From Anopheles merus (taxonomy: Eukaryota; Arthropoda; Insecta; Diptera; Culicidae), in the NCBI RefSeq assembly GCF_017562075.2, contig NC_054081.1, forward strand, positions 21,733,977-21,797,976: a stretch of 64,000 bases of DNA. The letters run 5' to 3'. Positions 1 through 11,014 of the stretch are shown here, one piece after another. A program made the translations under genes and the position numbers. The notes beneath the pieces were generated by a model that ran no database searches, was not told where the DNA came from, and saw nothing but the letters and a program-made list of their open reading frames with translations. How positions within the stretch are numbered: position 1 is the first letter of the stretch; each line of letters opens with the position of its first letter.

Positions 1-512
1 GCTACATGATGCATAGAAGGTCGTTGAAGCATCAAACATGTTCAAATTAAAAAAAAATTAGATTAGTGTTAGACGTTCTCCTACGCTTGTTTTAAATAGG
101 CTTCTTCACCCTCAATTGGCAGGGGCATCGAATGGTCTCATCAGCAGCGACACGAAATAAAATAAACCATCAATACACCGATAACACTTTAAATCCCAAT
201 CCAGCTTCTCCCACAGCGTCTCAAGGCCACACACAAAATAATAAATGCTAACACCCACCAATAACAATAACAATCAGCGATTGCTGCGCTGGGTCGAGCA
301 AGTTTAGCGCCAACTGTTGGCGAAATGGACGAACTATTTATGGCGGCGGAGCAAAAAAAACGGTCAAAAAATTTAAAATTATTGGTGCCCATTTTCTCGT
401 GCCGAAATCTGTCTCGAGTTTTCGGGTCTCGATACACACACGCACACACACAGTGCGGAGAAAGTGACCGTTCACTCTATCATGTCGCGATTCCCCACCC
501 CGCCCGGCGCTA
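1..512 (+). repeat. Dispersed repeat, copy A (non-coding)
   Basis: Positions 1-200 recur in the same orientation near 53,446-53,650. Positions about 305-512 recur in the opposite orientation in three blocks, near 53,340-53,415, 53,820-53,910 and 52,882-52,918. The two copies therefore hold the same blocks in different order and orientation, as expected for a non-autonomous element with inverted internal blocks that was later rearranged. No plausible protein is encoded. The left boundary lies outside the window. Family not identified. Confidence 0.6.
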
Positions 513-713
513 GAGATGAGGATGCGCTACAAGAAAGCTGAACCAGCCTTTCTTCCGATAAGGTAGCCGTACTCGCTCGTGCGTGTGCGTGGGTTCGTAG
601 GTGCGTTCTCGCGTGCGCGCGTTCGTAGGTGCGTTATCGCGTGCGCGCGTTCGTGGGTGCGTGCTCGGGTGCGCGCTTACGTGCATATGTGTGTGCGCGC
701 ATACGTTCATGTA

Positions 714-723
714 TGTGTGTGTG

Positions 724-805
<82 letters not shown>

Positions 806-836
806 GTGTGTGTGTGTGTGTGTTGTGTGTGTGTGT

Positions 837-875
<39 letters not shown>
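714..875. repeat. (GT)n microsatellite with imperfect flanks
   Basis: An almost pure GT run, broken by a few TTG and GGTG interruptions near 804, 823 and 837. GTGCG-rich degenerate repeats lie on both sides (about 575-713 and 876-945). Long open frames here are artefacts of the dinucleotide repeat. Confidence 0.97.
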
Positions 876-877
<2 letters not shown>

Positions 878-955
878 TTGCGCGTGCGTGTTTGTGTGTG
901 AGTTTGCGCGCGCGTGTTTGTGTGTTTGTGTGTGTGCGTGCGTGTGGAAACCCTA

Positions 956-1455
956 AAACTATTTGATTCTGATGCGTACATTTTCATCCGCTGCGTCTAC
1001 AAAATACCACGCATTCTCGATCTCACTACCTGAGAGACAACACAACCATTGGCATTGGTATCTTTGCGATCGGCTCTGCTGTTGGGGGTATTAAAAAGAT
1101 ACACTGTAGCATCTAAGCAAACGTGCGTGCGATATGTTGCACATTTATTTCTAAATCAGCTAACAGACCCAAGTGGAAACAACATTTTGAATTGAATCCA
1201 TACAAAAGAGGATTTTGGATTTGTTTATTACGGTGCGCGTATGGTGCTGCACCTGTCCGTCCAGAATCTGATGGCTTGTTGGTTTGGAGTAGTTATCATG
1301 ACGCCGATTGACAGACAATGCCTTGGAGTGGGTTCGGATCGGTAGGTTCATGTTTTGGTCGAGTGCATTCCGTGCATTTGTCGCGCCACAGCGGTAGACC
1401 CGGCAGCACCAAAGTCAAAACAAAAACCTTCCCCGAGTGTGGACTGCTATGCTAA
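956..1455. other. No recognisable feature
   Basis: Non-repetitive at the level visible here. Short open frames exist on both strands but none resembles a known domain, and no second copy was found in the window. Confidence 0.5.
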
Positions 1456-1655
1456 GTTCTTCTTCTTCTTCTTATTATTATTATTGGCGTAATGGCCTAC
1501 ACGGTCATGCCGGCCTTTTCAGGACTTGAGTACCACGTAGCCGGATAGTCAGTTCTTGCTACGGCGAACGGTTCATACGCGGTTAGAACCCACGACGGGC
1601 ATGCAGATGTGCGGAATGATGGCGGTGTCGCGGGCCCGCTCCTATCCAGCGTGCA
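1456..1655 (-). mobile_element. SINE200-like tRNA-derived SINE, diverged copy
   Basis: On the minus strand this ends in an AAGAAGAAG/AATAATAAT tail (plus strand TTCTTCTTCTTATTATT at 1,458-1,480). It contains a pol III box-B-like stretch (minus strand GTGGGTTCTAACCGCG, near 1,583-1,600) and the body motif CTGACTATCC that also occurs in the SINEs at 20,061 and 21,875. SINEs of this type use LINE machinery for mobility. The head boundary is unclear because this copy is diverged. Confidence 0.6.
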
Positions 1656-1749
1656 ACTTGCATACTGCCACACTGTCTCCTGCTCGATGCATACGCTGCA
1701 GGCAGGGGGAAGGATGCACCTCCACGATAGAAAAAAACACCGTCATGAA

Positions 1750-1990
1750 CCAGTGGTGAACCTAACGGTTGGCGGACTAGGCGGTCGCCGAAGATTTCTA
1801 GTCTGTAGTATGCCGTATGTCTACAAGTGGACAGATTATTAGCGACAAGGGTCCCCGGAAAGATGGTCGTTAGGGCTCCGTAGCGGTTGAACCATTTGCA
1901 CCTCCCCTCCCCCCATGGTGACTACAATTTTAGGGCCTGTGACCGATGATCGTAGGGGTCCTATGGGCAACCCCCCCCTCCTTCCACCCA
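1750..1990. repeat. hAT-like terminal fragment of the CAGTGGCG family
   Basis: The block starting CAGTGGTGAACCTAACGG, followed by GGCGGACTAGGCGGTCGCC, is a diverged match to the left end of the hAT element at 59,022 (CAGTGGCGCGTTAAACGG then GGCGGACTGGGCGGCCGCC). No opposite terminus with a target duplication was found, so this is probably a truncated end. The right limit is arbitrary, placed in the C-rich tract near 1,970-1,990. Confidence 0.4.
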
Positions 1991-2113
1991 ATCCGCCGGC
2001 AATTTAAGTATACTGTTCAATCTTCCAACGGCTGTGTGCCAGTACCCTCTCCTCAGGGGCCTCAATTCGTCTTTCCGCCTTTCATGAACACCTTCCTTTC
2101 TTTGACCGATGGA

Positions 2114-2420
2114 TCATAACATTCCGGAAGAAATTACATTTGACGACAGTTTTGCATACACACGCACAATCACACCCATGTGCAGGATGCTTAGCATATC
2201 TATGTAATCCACAACAGACGAAAACAAAAGCTTAGTGTTATGCTTAATGCTTAGCACGTTCAGTTCGATGGCAGGCTCCAGGGACTGCCAGTGGACTTTC
2301 CAGTATGCCGATTTCACAATCAGCTTACGTTCTAGATGCCGGCGGAACGGAATGTTGATGAAAATCAGCGCCGGGATGAACGTGTTAGAGCGAATTAGGG
2401 TTCTGCGCGTTGCACAGCAA
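2114..2420 (-). other. Unidentified open stretch, possible host exon or gene fragment
   Basis: The minus strand is open for about 117 codons from 2,467 to 2,114. Unlike the low-complexity shadows around it, it reads like ordinary protein, with hydrophobic and charged residues alternating (FINIPFRRHLERKL followed by SAYWKVHWQSLEPAIELNV). A CAG just before codons starting near 2,418 could be a 3' splice site, and GGTGTG near 2,180 a 5' splice site. I recognise no family. The overlapping plus-strand frame is open for 71 codons, so this may be chance. No second copy lies in the window. Confidence 0.22.
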
Positions 2421-2480
2421 ACCCTCCATCGTGCGCTAGTGATTCCGTAGTCATTTTTACATTGCATCGATTAAACTCAT

Positions 2481-2994
2481 TGCGCTTTTTTGGTTTGATT
2501 TGTGAAAATGCAACTTCATCGCAGCAATGTGTGTAAACGGTTTTTTAAGCGCCACAGCAACTCATGAGCATTGTCCACGCGCGAGAAAGAGATAGCGCTA
2601 TGGAGGGAAAAAGCACGGACGACGGCTGACAGCGATTGGCCGTCTGACGCACCAACACATTCAAACCTTCGGCAGAGCGCTCAGGCGAGGGGTACGAGGC
2701 GGAGCCAGGGACGGGTAGCTCGACGAGCTGCTTGACAAATTTGCCGTTGGAGGGAAAAAGATGGCATGATAAAATTCTCCGAACGGCATGATTTCTTCCG
2801 TCGCTTTACGCAGCGGGAATAATCTAGACTGAAAATTGCAGGTTAATTTTTTGTGTGGTTTTGTATGGATTGTTTACATGATTTCAGCCTCCATCTGTCA
2901 AACTCCATACAAAAAACTAACTAGAATCGTGAAGGCCCCCAGTCTCGGAAAACTTTTGTGGAAGTAAAACCATCTCATCAAAAGGCATGGTGAC
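2481..2994. other. No recognisable feature
   Basis: No convincing ORF. A short CAGGCGAGGGGTACGAGG at 2,683-2,700 resembles the termini of the palindromic element at 45,607 (CAGGCCGAGGGGTATGAGG) and may be a relic of that family. Confidence 0.4.
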
Positions 2995-3125
2995 TCTGTT
3001 AGGATCGAATTTACACAATTTTTCACACATTACACAGATTTGCTCAATTTTGTTCATGCACTGATAGGATCCGAAACGCTTTCAAAATACGAAGCTTCTG
3101 TTGATTGCAAGAATTCAACTTTAAA
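2995..3125 (+). pseudogene. pol: Errantivirus-like pol, end of the protease domain (fragment)
   Basis: The plus frame from about 3,040 to 3,123 reads HALIGSETLSKYEASVD, resembling the region of gypsy-type proteases that normally reads GIIG followed by a leucine-rich helix. It stops at the left edge of the MITE at 3,128. The next piece of the same polyprotein, the RT, resumes beyond the MITE at about 4,186. The upstream half of the protease, including the active site, and gag are not recognisable. The assignment rests on weak similarity plus position. Confidence 0.42.
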
Positions 3126-3127
3126 TA

Positions 3128-4182
3128 GGGTAAATGTACCAATAGTGGTGCAATTTGTGGTGGTACAGATTTATTTTAATGGATTTAAAGTGTCAGGAAG
3201 AACAATTTTTGAATATTTTAACACATAACAGTTGGAATATGTTTTATCTTCGCAATCACAACCATTTTTAGCATGAAACACATCAAATTTACGAAAAAAT
3301 ACATATTTTTGTGATTGCTTCGTTGTGCCTATAATGGTGGTATGGTTCCTATAGTCGTCGTATTGTGTTCCTATAGTGGTGGTAAGCAAGGATGCCTCAA
3401 AACTGTGTATAATATCAATATAACTTAGGTATGAAGCTTTTTTCGAGTAAATAGCAATCATTACTGCGGTGATAATGATTTCTTTCGTAATTTGATCGTA
3501 AAAAATGTATGAATTTGGTTGATGACAATATTGACTAAAGTACTGAATAACACCTGTCGTCAACTCAAACCCAGAAGAGATTGCTTGATTTGAAGTCGAT
3601 TTTTCACTCGGCCAAATAAGAAATTTTTTGCCTTTGTTTGGTAAATTACTAACAGAAAACTCATTTTTGTTGTTTATTTTAATGAAAACAGTGCGACATG
3701 TCAAAAATGTCGTCGAAAAAAATCTAAAACGACCTGTTTTTATTGATTTTAGAACTAGGACCACTATAGAAACATGCCTGTTTGGTGTACCTATAATGGC
3801 ACTATCGTAAAAAACTCTTAAAAATACGTAAATATGGTCAAAAGCCTATGAATTTGAATAAAACAATATCATTTGATAACAACTATGTTAAAAAAACTAA
3901 TAATTGCGTTGTTATGTGGTCATTTATAACGATACATTTAGATGAGTATCGTTATGAAATCCTAAAGATTTTGGTAAAATGTTGATACCTTTCACAAAAT
4001 AATGAATTTTTCTGTCAATAAGAAACGGGATGGCCCCTTGTCATTTTTAAATCCTTTGTAAAAGGCTAGAGAACATTTCACACTATCATGAATAACTTAA
4101 CTACTGTTAATTTTTATATGAGACGCATTTTAGTGCAATGCCACCACTATTGGTTCTAGCACCATTATAGATACGTTTACCC
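3128..4182. mobile_element. Non-autonomous TIR element flanked by TA (Tc1/mariner-like MITE)
   Basis: The left end GGGTAAATGTACC (3,128) and the inverted right end, read inward as GGGTAAACGTATC from 4,182, match at 19 of 23 positions. Both are flanked by TA (3,126-3,127 and 4,183-4,184), the duplication typical of Tc1/mariner elements. Subterminal copies of CCTATAGTGGTGGTA-like words occur near 3,346-3,382. An open frame of 197 codons on the minus strand is AT-rich and lacks any transposase motif. Length is 1,055 bp. It sits between the protease and RT pieces of the errantivirus-like element. Confidence 0.85.
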
Positions 4183-4185
4183 TAA

Positions 4186-5575
4186 ACTTGAAAAAAAAAG
4201 TTTTATAAGTATAAAATGTGGTGTAAATCAAGACAATTCCACCATTTCATAACCTTACCAAGCGACAAAGATGGAAACTGGGTGTCACTAAACCTTCAAA
4301 ATTGATCAAAAATATTCTGATTGAACCAGGACTATACCAATCAAATAATAGTAAAACCCCGTTTCTTATTAGGACTAGCAGCCCCTTACTCCCCAAAATT
4401 CTTGTTCAAATGTTATCATTGAATGTAAACAGTATTGAAATAAATCATTTCTATTCAAATGAAAAACAATCCGATAAAATACCAAAAGATACAACTCAAG
4501 CATTTATTAGAACGGACCACTTAACTGAATTAGAAAAATCATTGGCTTTGGAAACTCTTTCGAGACATGATCAAATTATTCTTAAGGACAACGAAAAAAG
4601 CGAACTAAAATTAAGCACAAAATTAACACGACTGATGACATTCCAATCTATACGAAAACGTATAGATACCCACATGCTTACAAGACAACAGTCAAAGAAC
4701 AAATAGAAGATATGTTGAAAAACGGAATTATCACACACTCTGAATCTCCTATGCACCTATTTGGGTTGTTAAAAAAAAGACAGACGCCTCCGCTGTTAGG
4801 AAATTTCGTATCGTCATAGACTATAGAAAACTGAATGACAAAACTCCCGACCACAGACACCCCATTCCACAGATCGAGGACATTTTAAATAACCTAGAAC
4901 GTTCTTGTTATATTACAACCCTTGACCTAACATCTGGATTCCACCATATAGAACTCGACGAAAAATCAAGACAAAAAACTGGATTCACTAATCTAGGACA
5001 CTACTTTTTGCGCATGTCATTCGGCCTGAAAAATGCACATGCTACGTTTCAACGGGAACTTTATTCTAGGAGGTCTAATTGGTAAATTATGCTATGTTTA
5101 CGTAGACTATGTATTTATCTTCGGGAAAAACCTTCAAAAATACCTAGAAAATATGGAAAAGTTTCTGGAAAAACTCGCACTATCAAATTAGAAAATTCAG
5201 CTTGACAAATGTGAATTTTTGAAGCGAAATTGTGAGTTTTTGGGCCATATGTATGGGCCATGACTAAATACTTAAAGAAAGACAAAGAGCTCAACATAAA
5301 CGACGTAAACTACATTCAAGTATTTGAAAAATGCAAGAAAATATTTACTAGGGTGCCAATTCTGATTTATCCGACATTACAAAATCTTACGTTCTAGCAA
5401 CCGGTGCATCAAATTATGCATTAGGAGCAGTCCTATCCCAAATCAAAGACTGAAAAGACAATCAGATAGCTTTCGCATATCAACCCTAAATAAACAAAAA
5501 TTACATTATTCCACAACAAAAAAAAAAAGAAGCGTTAGCGATTATTTAGGCAGTCGAAAAATTCCGACCCTACCT
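4186..5575 (+). pseudogene. pol: Errantivirus-like pol: reverse transcriptase and start of RNase H (broken)
   Basis: This encodes the polymerase of an env-bearing gypsy-type element. Clear RT blocks are spread over several frames: [11 protein letters not shown] near 4,803, [15 protein letters not shown] near 4,919, and a thumb region from 5,140. The catalytic box reads YVDY at 5,099-5,110, so the second catalytic Asp is lost. Frameshifts fall near 4,660, 4,770 and 5,050, and stops near 5,190 and 5,450. The RNase H start (ATGASNYALGAVLSQ, about 5,400-5,445) follows. Coding breaks at about 5,575, where a minus-strand RTE LINE tail begins, and resumes at about 11,668. Inactive. Confidence 0.88.
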
Positions 5576-7260
5576 TTCTCTCTCTCTCTGTCTTGTTGGC
5601 CTGCTCATGATAGAGCACGTCGATGTGACATGGCCTGGTCAACAATATTTCTCCAGGATGCTCGGTCCCTGGCGGCAGCCTCCCATCCATGCAGACACCC
5701 GATCTCCGTCATGTTTCGCTTCACCTGGTCCAGCCATCGAGTTCGCTGTGCTCCCCTGCGCCTTATTCCGAACTGGGGATCGCTGTCGAACACCTTCTTG
5801 GTGAGGCATGAGTCCGGCATCCTCATGACATGACGTAGAGTGAAAATTTGGTCGGTGGTGGATTTGCCTCCAACAAACCCAGCTTGGTAGCGGCCGACAA
5901 AATTTGTAGCAAGGGGCGCAAGTCTGCAGAACAGGATCTGGGACAGGATCTTGTAGGCGGCATTCAGAACTGTGATGGCTCGGAAATTCGCACAACCCAG
6001 CCTGTTGCTCTTTTTGTAGGCTGGGTGAATAACACCCAGCTTCCACTCCTCCGGTAGTTCCTCCTGCTCCCAGACTTGCACGATCAGCCGATGCATTGCG
6101 ACGGTAAGCCTCTTCGGCTCCATCTTGAAGAGCTCGGCCGCCAGCCCATCACTTCCAGCAGACTTATTGCTCTTAAGCTGCTTGATGGCGCTGGCAATCT
6201 CATCCAGAGATGGCGGGGCACCTCGTCGTCTGCACCGATGCTATCGCTGTTGTTACTGCTGTGCTGCTGCTGTGGTGGTTGCCGTATTCTGCCGCTTGCG
6301 CCAGCCTCTGCTGCCTCTGCTCCATTCATATATCCTTCGTACTAGCACTTCCACCTTTCGATCGCCTCCCGCTCTTTCGTCAGGAGATTTCCTTCCGCAT
6401 CCCGGCACATTGCGGTTTTAGGAGCAAACTCGCTCCGTGCCTCCTTCAATCTCCTGTAGAACAAGCGGGTGTCCCCTGATTGAGAAAACTGCTCCAGCAG
6501 CTGTTCGTCTGACTCTTCAAAACAGCACTGCTTGGCCTGGAAAAGCAGAGCTTGCTGTTCCCTCAGTCGTCTGTAGATCTCCACGTTCTGACAGGCTTCA
6601 TGCCGTAGCATGCGGGCGCGCGATGCATTCTACTCGGTTAGTGCTCGTCTGCACTCTTCGTCGAACCATTCCTTTTTCTCTCCACGGGGTAAGCGGCCGA
6701 TCTGGTGTTCGGCTGTAGAGCTGATGGCTCGTTCCACCATACGCCAATGGTCTGCGAGGGGCATCGCTGCGATGTTGTTTTCGTCCGGTAGAGCTTCCCC
6801 GAGCGCTGTCGCATACTCCTCCGCCACATCAGCACACTTCAACCGGTTCAGGTTGAGCCTTGGGGTGGCTTGACTCCGTTGGTTGTTAACCACGGAGAGT
6901 TTCTGGCGCAGCTTTACCATGACCAGCAAATGGTCCGAGTCGACGTTTGCGCCTCTATACGTTTTAACGTCGATAATATCCGAGTGCCTTCCGTCAATCA
7001 GAACGTGGTCGATTTGGGACTTTGAATCGCCCCTCGGGTGTCTCCAGGTGTAGCTATGGCGGTATGCATGCTGGAAGAAGGTGCTGTGGATGCTCATGTG
7101 CTTGGAGGAGGCAAGTCCTTTTTCGGTACGTGGGTCTGAATCGATTGGTCTGATACGGTACTTCTTCTTGTTGACTATTTGTTGCATGCGGTTTTTTACG
7201 AGGGTGGCTTGCAAGGCCTCTCCCCTAACCTCCGGTCTCGTCGTAGGGCCTACACTTGTT
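5576..7260 (-). pseudogene. RTE-clade LINE, 5'-truncated and internally deleted
   Basis: Read on the minus strand, the end of an apurinic endonuclease comes first (7,214-6,630: STFFQHAYRHSYTWRHP, QIDHVLIDGRHSD, TYRGANVDSDHLLV). A linker follows (6,611-6,342). Next are RT fingers (6,123 down to about 5,826: WKLGVIHPAYKKSN, FRAITVLNAAYKILSQILF, GKSTTDQIFTLRHV). At about 5,826 the frame jumps directly to the C-terminal tail (QRTRWLDQVKRNMTE, RASWRNIVDQAMS). The RT palm with its YADD box is therefore deleted. A GA-rich tail at 5,577-5,592 marks the 3' end, abutting the interrupted errantivirus RNase H. These motifs are typical of the RTE clade. Confidence 0.88.
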
Positions 7261-7350
7261 AGCTTTTTAGAGTCCTGCAGCGAGGCAAGACGGAAGAAGC
7301 CAGCGCAGCCCTTCGGGAAGAGACATACGCTGGGAGGAAGCCGCTCCTAA

Positions 7351-7920
7351 CATGGAGAACAGACGTTCCCAGGTAGAGTCATGAAGATCAATCATCTACC
7401 CCCCTCCTCCGCTCCCCCCCTCTCAAATAGCCATGCAACCCATCCGCCCAAGTGGTTGGGTTTCCCCGTATACCCAAGCTTGGATAATTGAGAGACATGT
7501 TACCGTTCTGTACAACGGGGATGTATTGAGTAGGAGTAGGAGGTGGAGAGCCTATGTTAGCCTTCTAGAGGCTTCGGATCCCCCTCCCCCGCCTCCCCCG
7601 CGAGGTATTGCTACAACACAGCCAACAGAACTTTGACGATGATTGACAGATATTTGACGATGGCTTGGTAACAAGCTTCAGATTAAGCTACATATCAATT
7701 TGAAGTATTTTTTAATTACTTAAAATCTTGCTTCAAAACTGGAAGTCTCTCTAGAACAGGAAAGATGTTTGCCGTGTAAATTATGTGTGAATTATTCGCC
7801 TTTTAAACACTTCTGAAATAAATAAAGGATGATAATCAACTGAGCAAATAACCAAACTACTCATTTAGCGAAAAAATGGCAAGAAAGTCTTCCAAAATAT
7901 TTGTGTTATTTTATTAATCA
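7351..7920. other. No recognisable feature
   Basis: Contains C-rich tracts near 7,398-7,425 and 7,578-7,600 and an AT-rich stretch from 7,680. No protein similarity and no partner copy seen in the window. Confidence 0.5.
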
Positions 7921-8787
7921 TGATTGGCGGATGGGGCGTTACCACGGAGAGAATGCGCTCTCTTGCTTGCCTTTTAAATACACGAGCGCTGTAAAGAACG
8001 CTCGCTCGCGCTGTTTCATCATACCCCTTCCTTCCCGTTTCTTTCGGCTTGCGCAGAGCTGAATTCCTATTCCAGCGAATTGCGCTGCGTTGGACTGACA
8101 CCCCCTCCCGCTCGTTTCTTTCGTAGCACGCTGTGCGCTTTCCTTCACACGGACTTGGTGCACCCGAATCAAAACAAAAACTTGAACACATCAAACTCGG
8201 TTTATATTTTAGCACTTTTATTGCGAATAAAAGAACATTTAAATACATAGCTCCACACAATCTTGCTTCAAACCACACACATTCATCATATAAAAAAATC
8301 GTCGTATTTCAAATAGTCGCCTAACTGCATGAATACCGTTGTTGCTGTTCAATGCAGTAAACAAATATTGACATAAAGCAGCGCAAATCACACATTTAAG
8401 ATAAATGGTGAAAGAAAAGCGCAGCTCCATTTCAATGTGCACAACACTTCAACACTTAGCGAAACTTCGATCGCCGGGACTTAGGCTAACACGCGCGCGG
8501 CCTTTCACGGCGAACGCTTGAGCTGAACTGACGATTTCCTGTGGTGGCAAGAAAGGGAGCGCACAGAGGAACACTCGCTGCACTAGTGCGAGCGAGACAC
8601 CGATAGCCGCATGCCGCTGCGAGAATACCAAACTGAGCGCGCAGGCTGAAAGTGAACGCACACATTCACACATGTGTAATTGTGTGAGTGCAAAAACTGT
8701 GTAGAAACCAAAACACGCTCGCGCCTCCGCGTATTTCCGCGTATTTCCAAGTCTCCCCCTGCTTCTGCATGCCCGTCGCCTGAAAGT
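7921..8787. repeat. Fragment shared with the block inside the 45.6-48.3 kb palindrome
   Basis: Direct repeat of about 47,052-47,939, starting at GGCGGATGG (7,926 and 47,053) and running to the shared end CCTGAAAGT (8,778 and 47,931). Identity is high apart from a few indels, so both copies carry the same open frames by descent, not by coding constraint. The left end here is cut at about 7,921. In the other copy the block has inverted CAGGCGAGGGG termini. Confidence 0.85.
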
Positions 8788-9241
8788 AAAGGTAAAGCGC
8801 TCCTATTAAACCCGGCCACTTTTCCTGGCACCGGCACAATAAAGGAACACGAACGATGGCCCCACGTGGGCGTGCTAGCAATCCGTCAAAACTGTACCAT
8901 CCCTTTCCAAGAACGTCCCTTTCAAAGCTTGAGATTGTCTTACCGATGTTTTGGTTTCGCTTCCCAATTCCAAAAACATCCCGCTGCCAACCGACTTCGG
9001 CGCCCGTTTTAACACACACAGTTTTAACACTTCACCAAAACCCCGCATCCAACGGGGCGCCATAAAAAAACAACACTCAACACAAATGCACATGCAGACA
9101 AATTGTGTTCACTCTAAAGCTAGGTCCCTTGTTTGCCTTAATCGGAACCCATCGTGATAACCAACGCCCCGAACAAACACCAAAACAAAAAAATGCTTCA
9201 TGCCAGGCTAATCCTTACCGGATGATACTAACCACTCTAGA
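8788..9241. other. No recognisable feature
   Basis: No convincing ORF or repeat partner. Bounded on the left by the shared repeat and on the right by a hAT target duplication. Confidence 0.5.
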
Positions 9242-9249
9242 GTCTAGAC

Positions 9250-10786
9250 CAGCGGTCGGCAAAGTCCGGCCCGCGGGCCAAATGCGGCCCGCTGCAACAT
9301 TCCATCCGGCCCGCGAAAGCTTTTGACTGATTTTGAAAGATGGGAAGAAACTATTCGTATACAAATTACTTAATATCTTTTAGAATAACATTTTATACCA
9401 TCGTACTCTTTTAACTTCAATTAAAGTACTATGGAATGACGAATCGATCACCCGGCCCAGATAACTCAGTAATGTAGCCACTTGTACCTCTGTTTTCATT
9501 TTTAGCTTCTTTTGAAACCTCAAAAAATGAACCTGGGCTCTCTTGCGATGTTTTGATTGTTGCCTAATAGTACAAGATGTTGATCACCAAAATGCAGACA
9601 CGTTCTTTTGTGACGACAGACTTGTGTACGCAGTCCATTTAAGACGCTACGGGGCGTCATTCGTTGATCGCGCACGCTTCTACGTTGGTTAGTACACTTT
9701 TGGTCATCATGGTAAGAGTTCGACTGATAGAGGTGTAAAGGTGAGGTGACTGATAGAGGTTTTCCGTTGTCTCATGAGATACTACAATTCAAAGTGCAAT
9801 TAATGTTTTGTTAGAGCGGGTGAAGATAATCCCATGATAAACCTATGAATTTGTCAATTGTGTTAATGCAACCGTTATGTAATTTTAACATTGTTTCAAC
9901 ACGACAATAAGACTTTTGGAATGAAGGAAATCGCACACGAAATTTAATATTGATGAGATATACTAAAGCCTGGTTACAATAAATTCATTTAAAGTTTTGA
10001 ATGCGACTTGGTTTTGATAGGAGAGCATTAGACTTTCACCAACGCAAAACATGCAATACAACGTTTTAAATATAGTGAAACAGCTCCATACATTTTCACG
10101 CGATAATGCTTTTATTTTGTTTTAATCGTTTTTCTTAATTTGACAAAAAAGAGTTGGTTTCCCTTTAAACTATTTTAGGGATATTTTCGATCGTATTTGA
10201 AAGCAAAAACAAATAATTAAAAATCCTTGTTGTTTTAACGAGAACGACGATTCCACACTGTTGCTGTTTACGAGTACAACAATTATCAAAGTGCTTTTTC
10301 ATAAGGAATCAGTTATCATTTGATCTGACATGGCATTACTTATCCATAAAGCATTTTAAAGATTACTGAATCTATTTTTACTTCGATAATTTTTCAGCCG
10401 TTCAGACTTTTGTATCATCCCCAGAAAATCTTGAATATTTTTTGCGGCGTGGGAGGATGGGGTCTTCATGAAGCGATATTGATCCCTTTTTGTTATGTTT
10501 TAACTGATCACATTTTTGGCCATTTATTGTCGATTCTCAAATGATTATAGATTAGAATTAGTTTTATCTATTAGTTATTTATTAGTTTTAAGTAGGTATC
10601 ATTAATTTGGAACCATACTTAGATGATGGATAATTACAGAAAAACAACAATAATACATAAAATGTTTCTAAAAGATTAAAATGTAATAATTTAAGCGCAA
10701 TAATAAAAAAACCGCATTCATTTGGCCCGCGGCACTCGATCATTTACTAAAGTTGGCCCTTCGCCTCAAAATTTTGCCGACCGCTG
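9250..10786. mobile_element. Non-autonomous hAT element with perfect 8-bp target duplication
   Basis: Both ends read inward as CAGCGGTCGGCAAA (9,250-9,263, and the complement at 10,773-10,786). They are flanked by the 8-bp duplication GTCTAGAC at 9,242-9,249 and 10,787-10,794. Eight-base duplications and CAG-type ends are diagnostic of the hAT superfamily. The subterminal CCGGCCCGCGGGCC-type GC block is common in such elements. The 1,537-bp interior has no ORF of 60 codons, so transposase must come from elsewhere. A diverged relative of its right half lies near 61,840-62,370. Confidence 0.95.
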
Positions 10787-11014
10787 GTCTAGACTATTCC
10801 GACTTTTCCACCCAGAACATAATAAAACGGAGTCTAGGGTAAAGGATGCGTCCGCTTTTTCATGGTGCGCCATTTCTATGATACGGTCGTTCTATTTACA
10901 GCCACCACCGCACAAATAGCCTCATCGTGCGGTGCCAATCCACACCTTCGGGGAGACGAAGGCAGAGCGGATCTCGTTTAAAGTAGCTTGGCAAGATAAT
11001 CCTTGGTTTTAAAT

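Noticed and set aside
579..987. Several long open frames on both strands (Cys/Val or His/Thr repeats)
   Set aside because: They are translations of the GT microsatellite; all frames stay open because the dinucleotide has no stop.
3171..3764. 197-codon open frame on the minus strand
   Set aside because: Lies wholly inside the TA-flanked MITE, is AT-rich, and has no transposase helix-turn-helix or DDE pattern.
7865..8278. 137-codon minus-strand frame repeated at 46,849-47,427
   Set aside because: Shared only because the underlying repeat is shared; the frames differ by indels and match no known protein.
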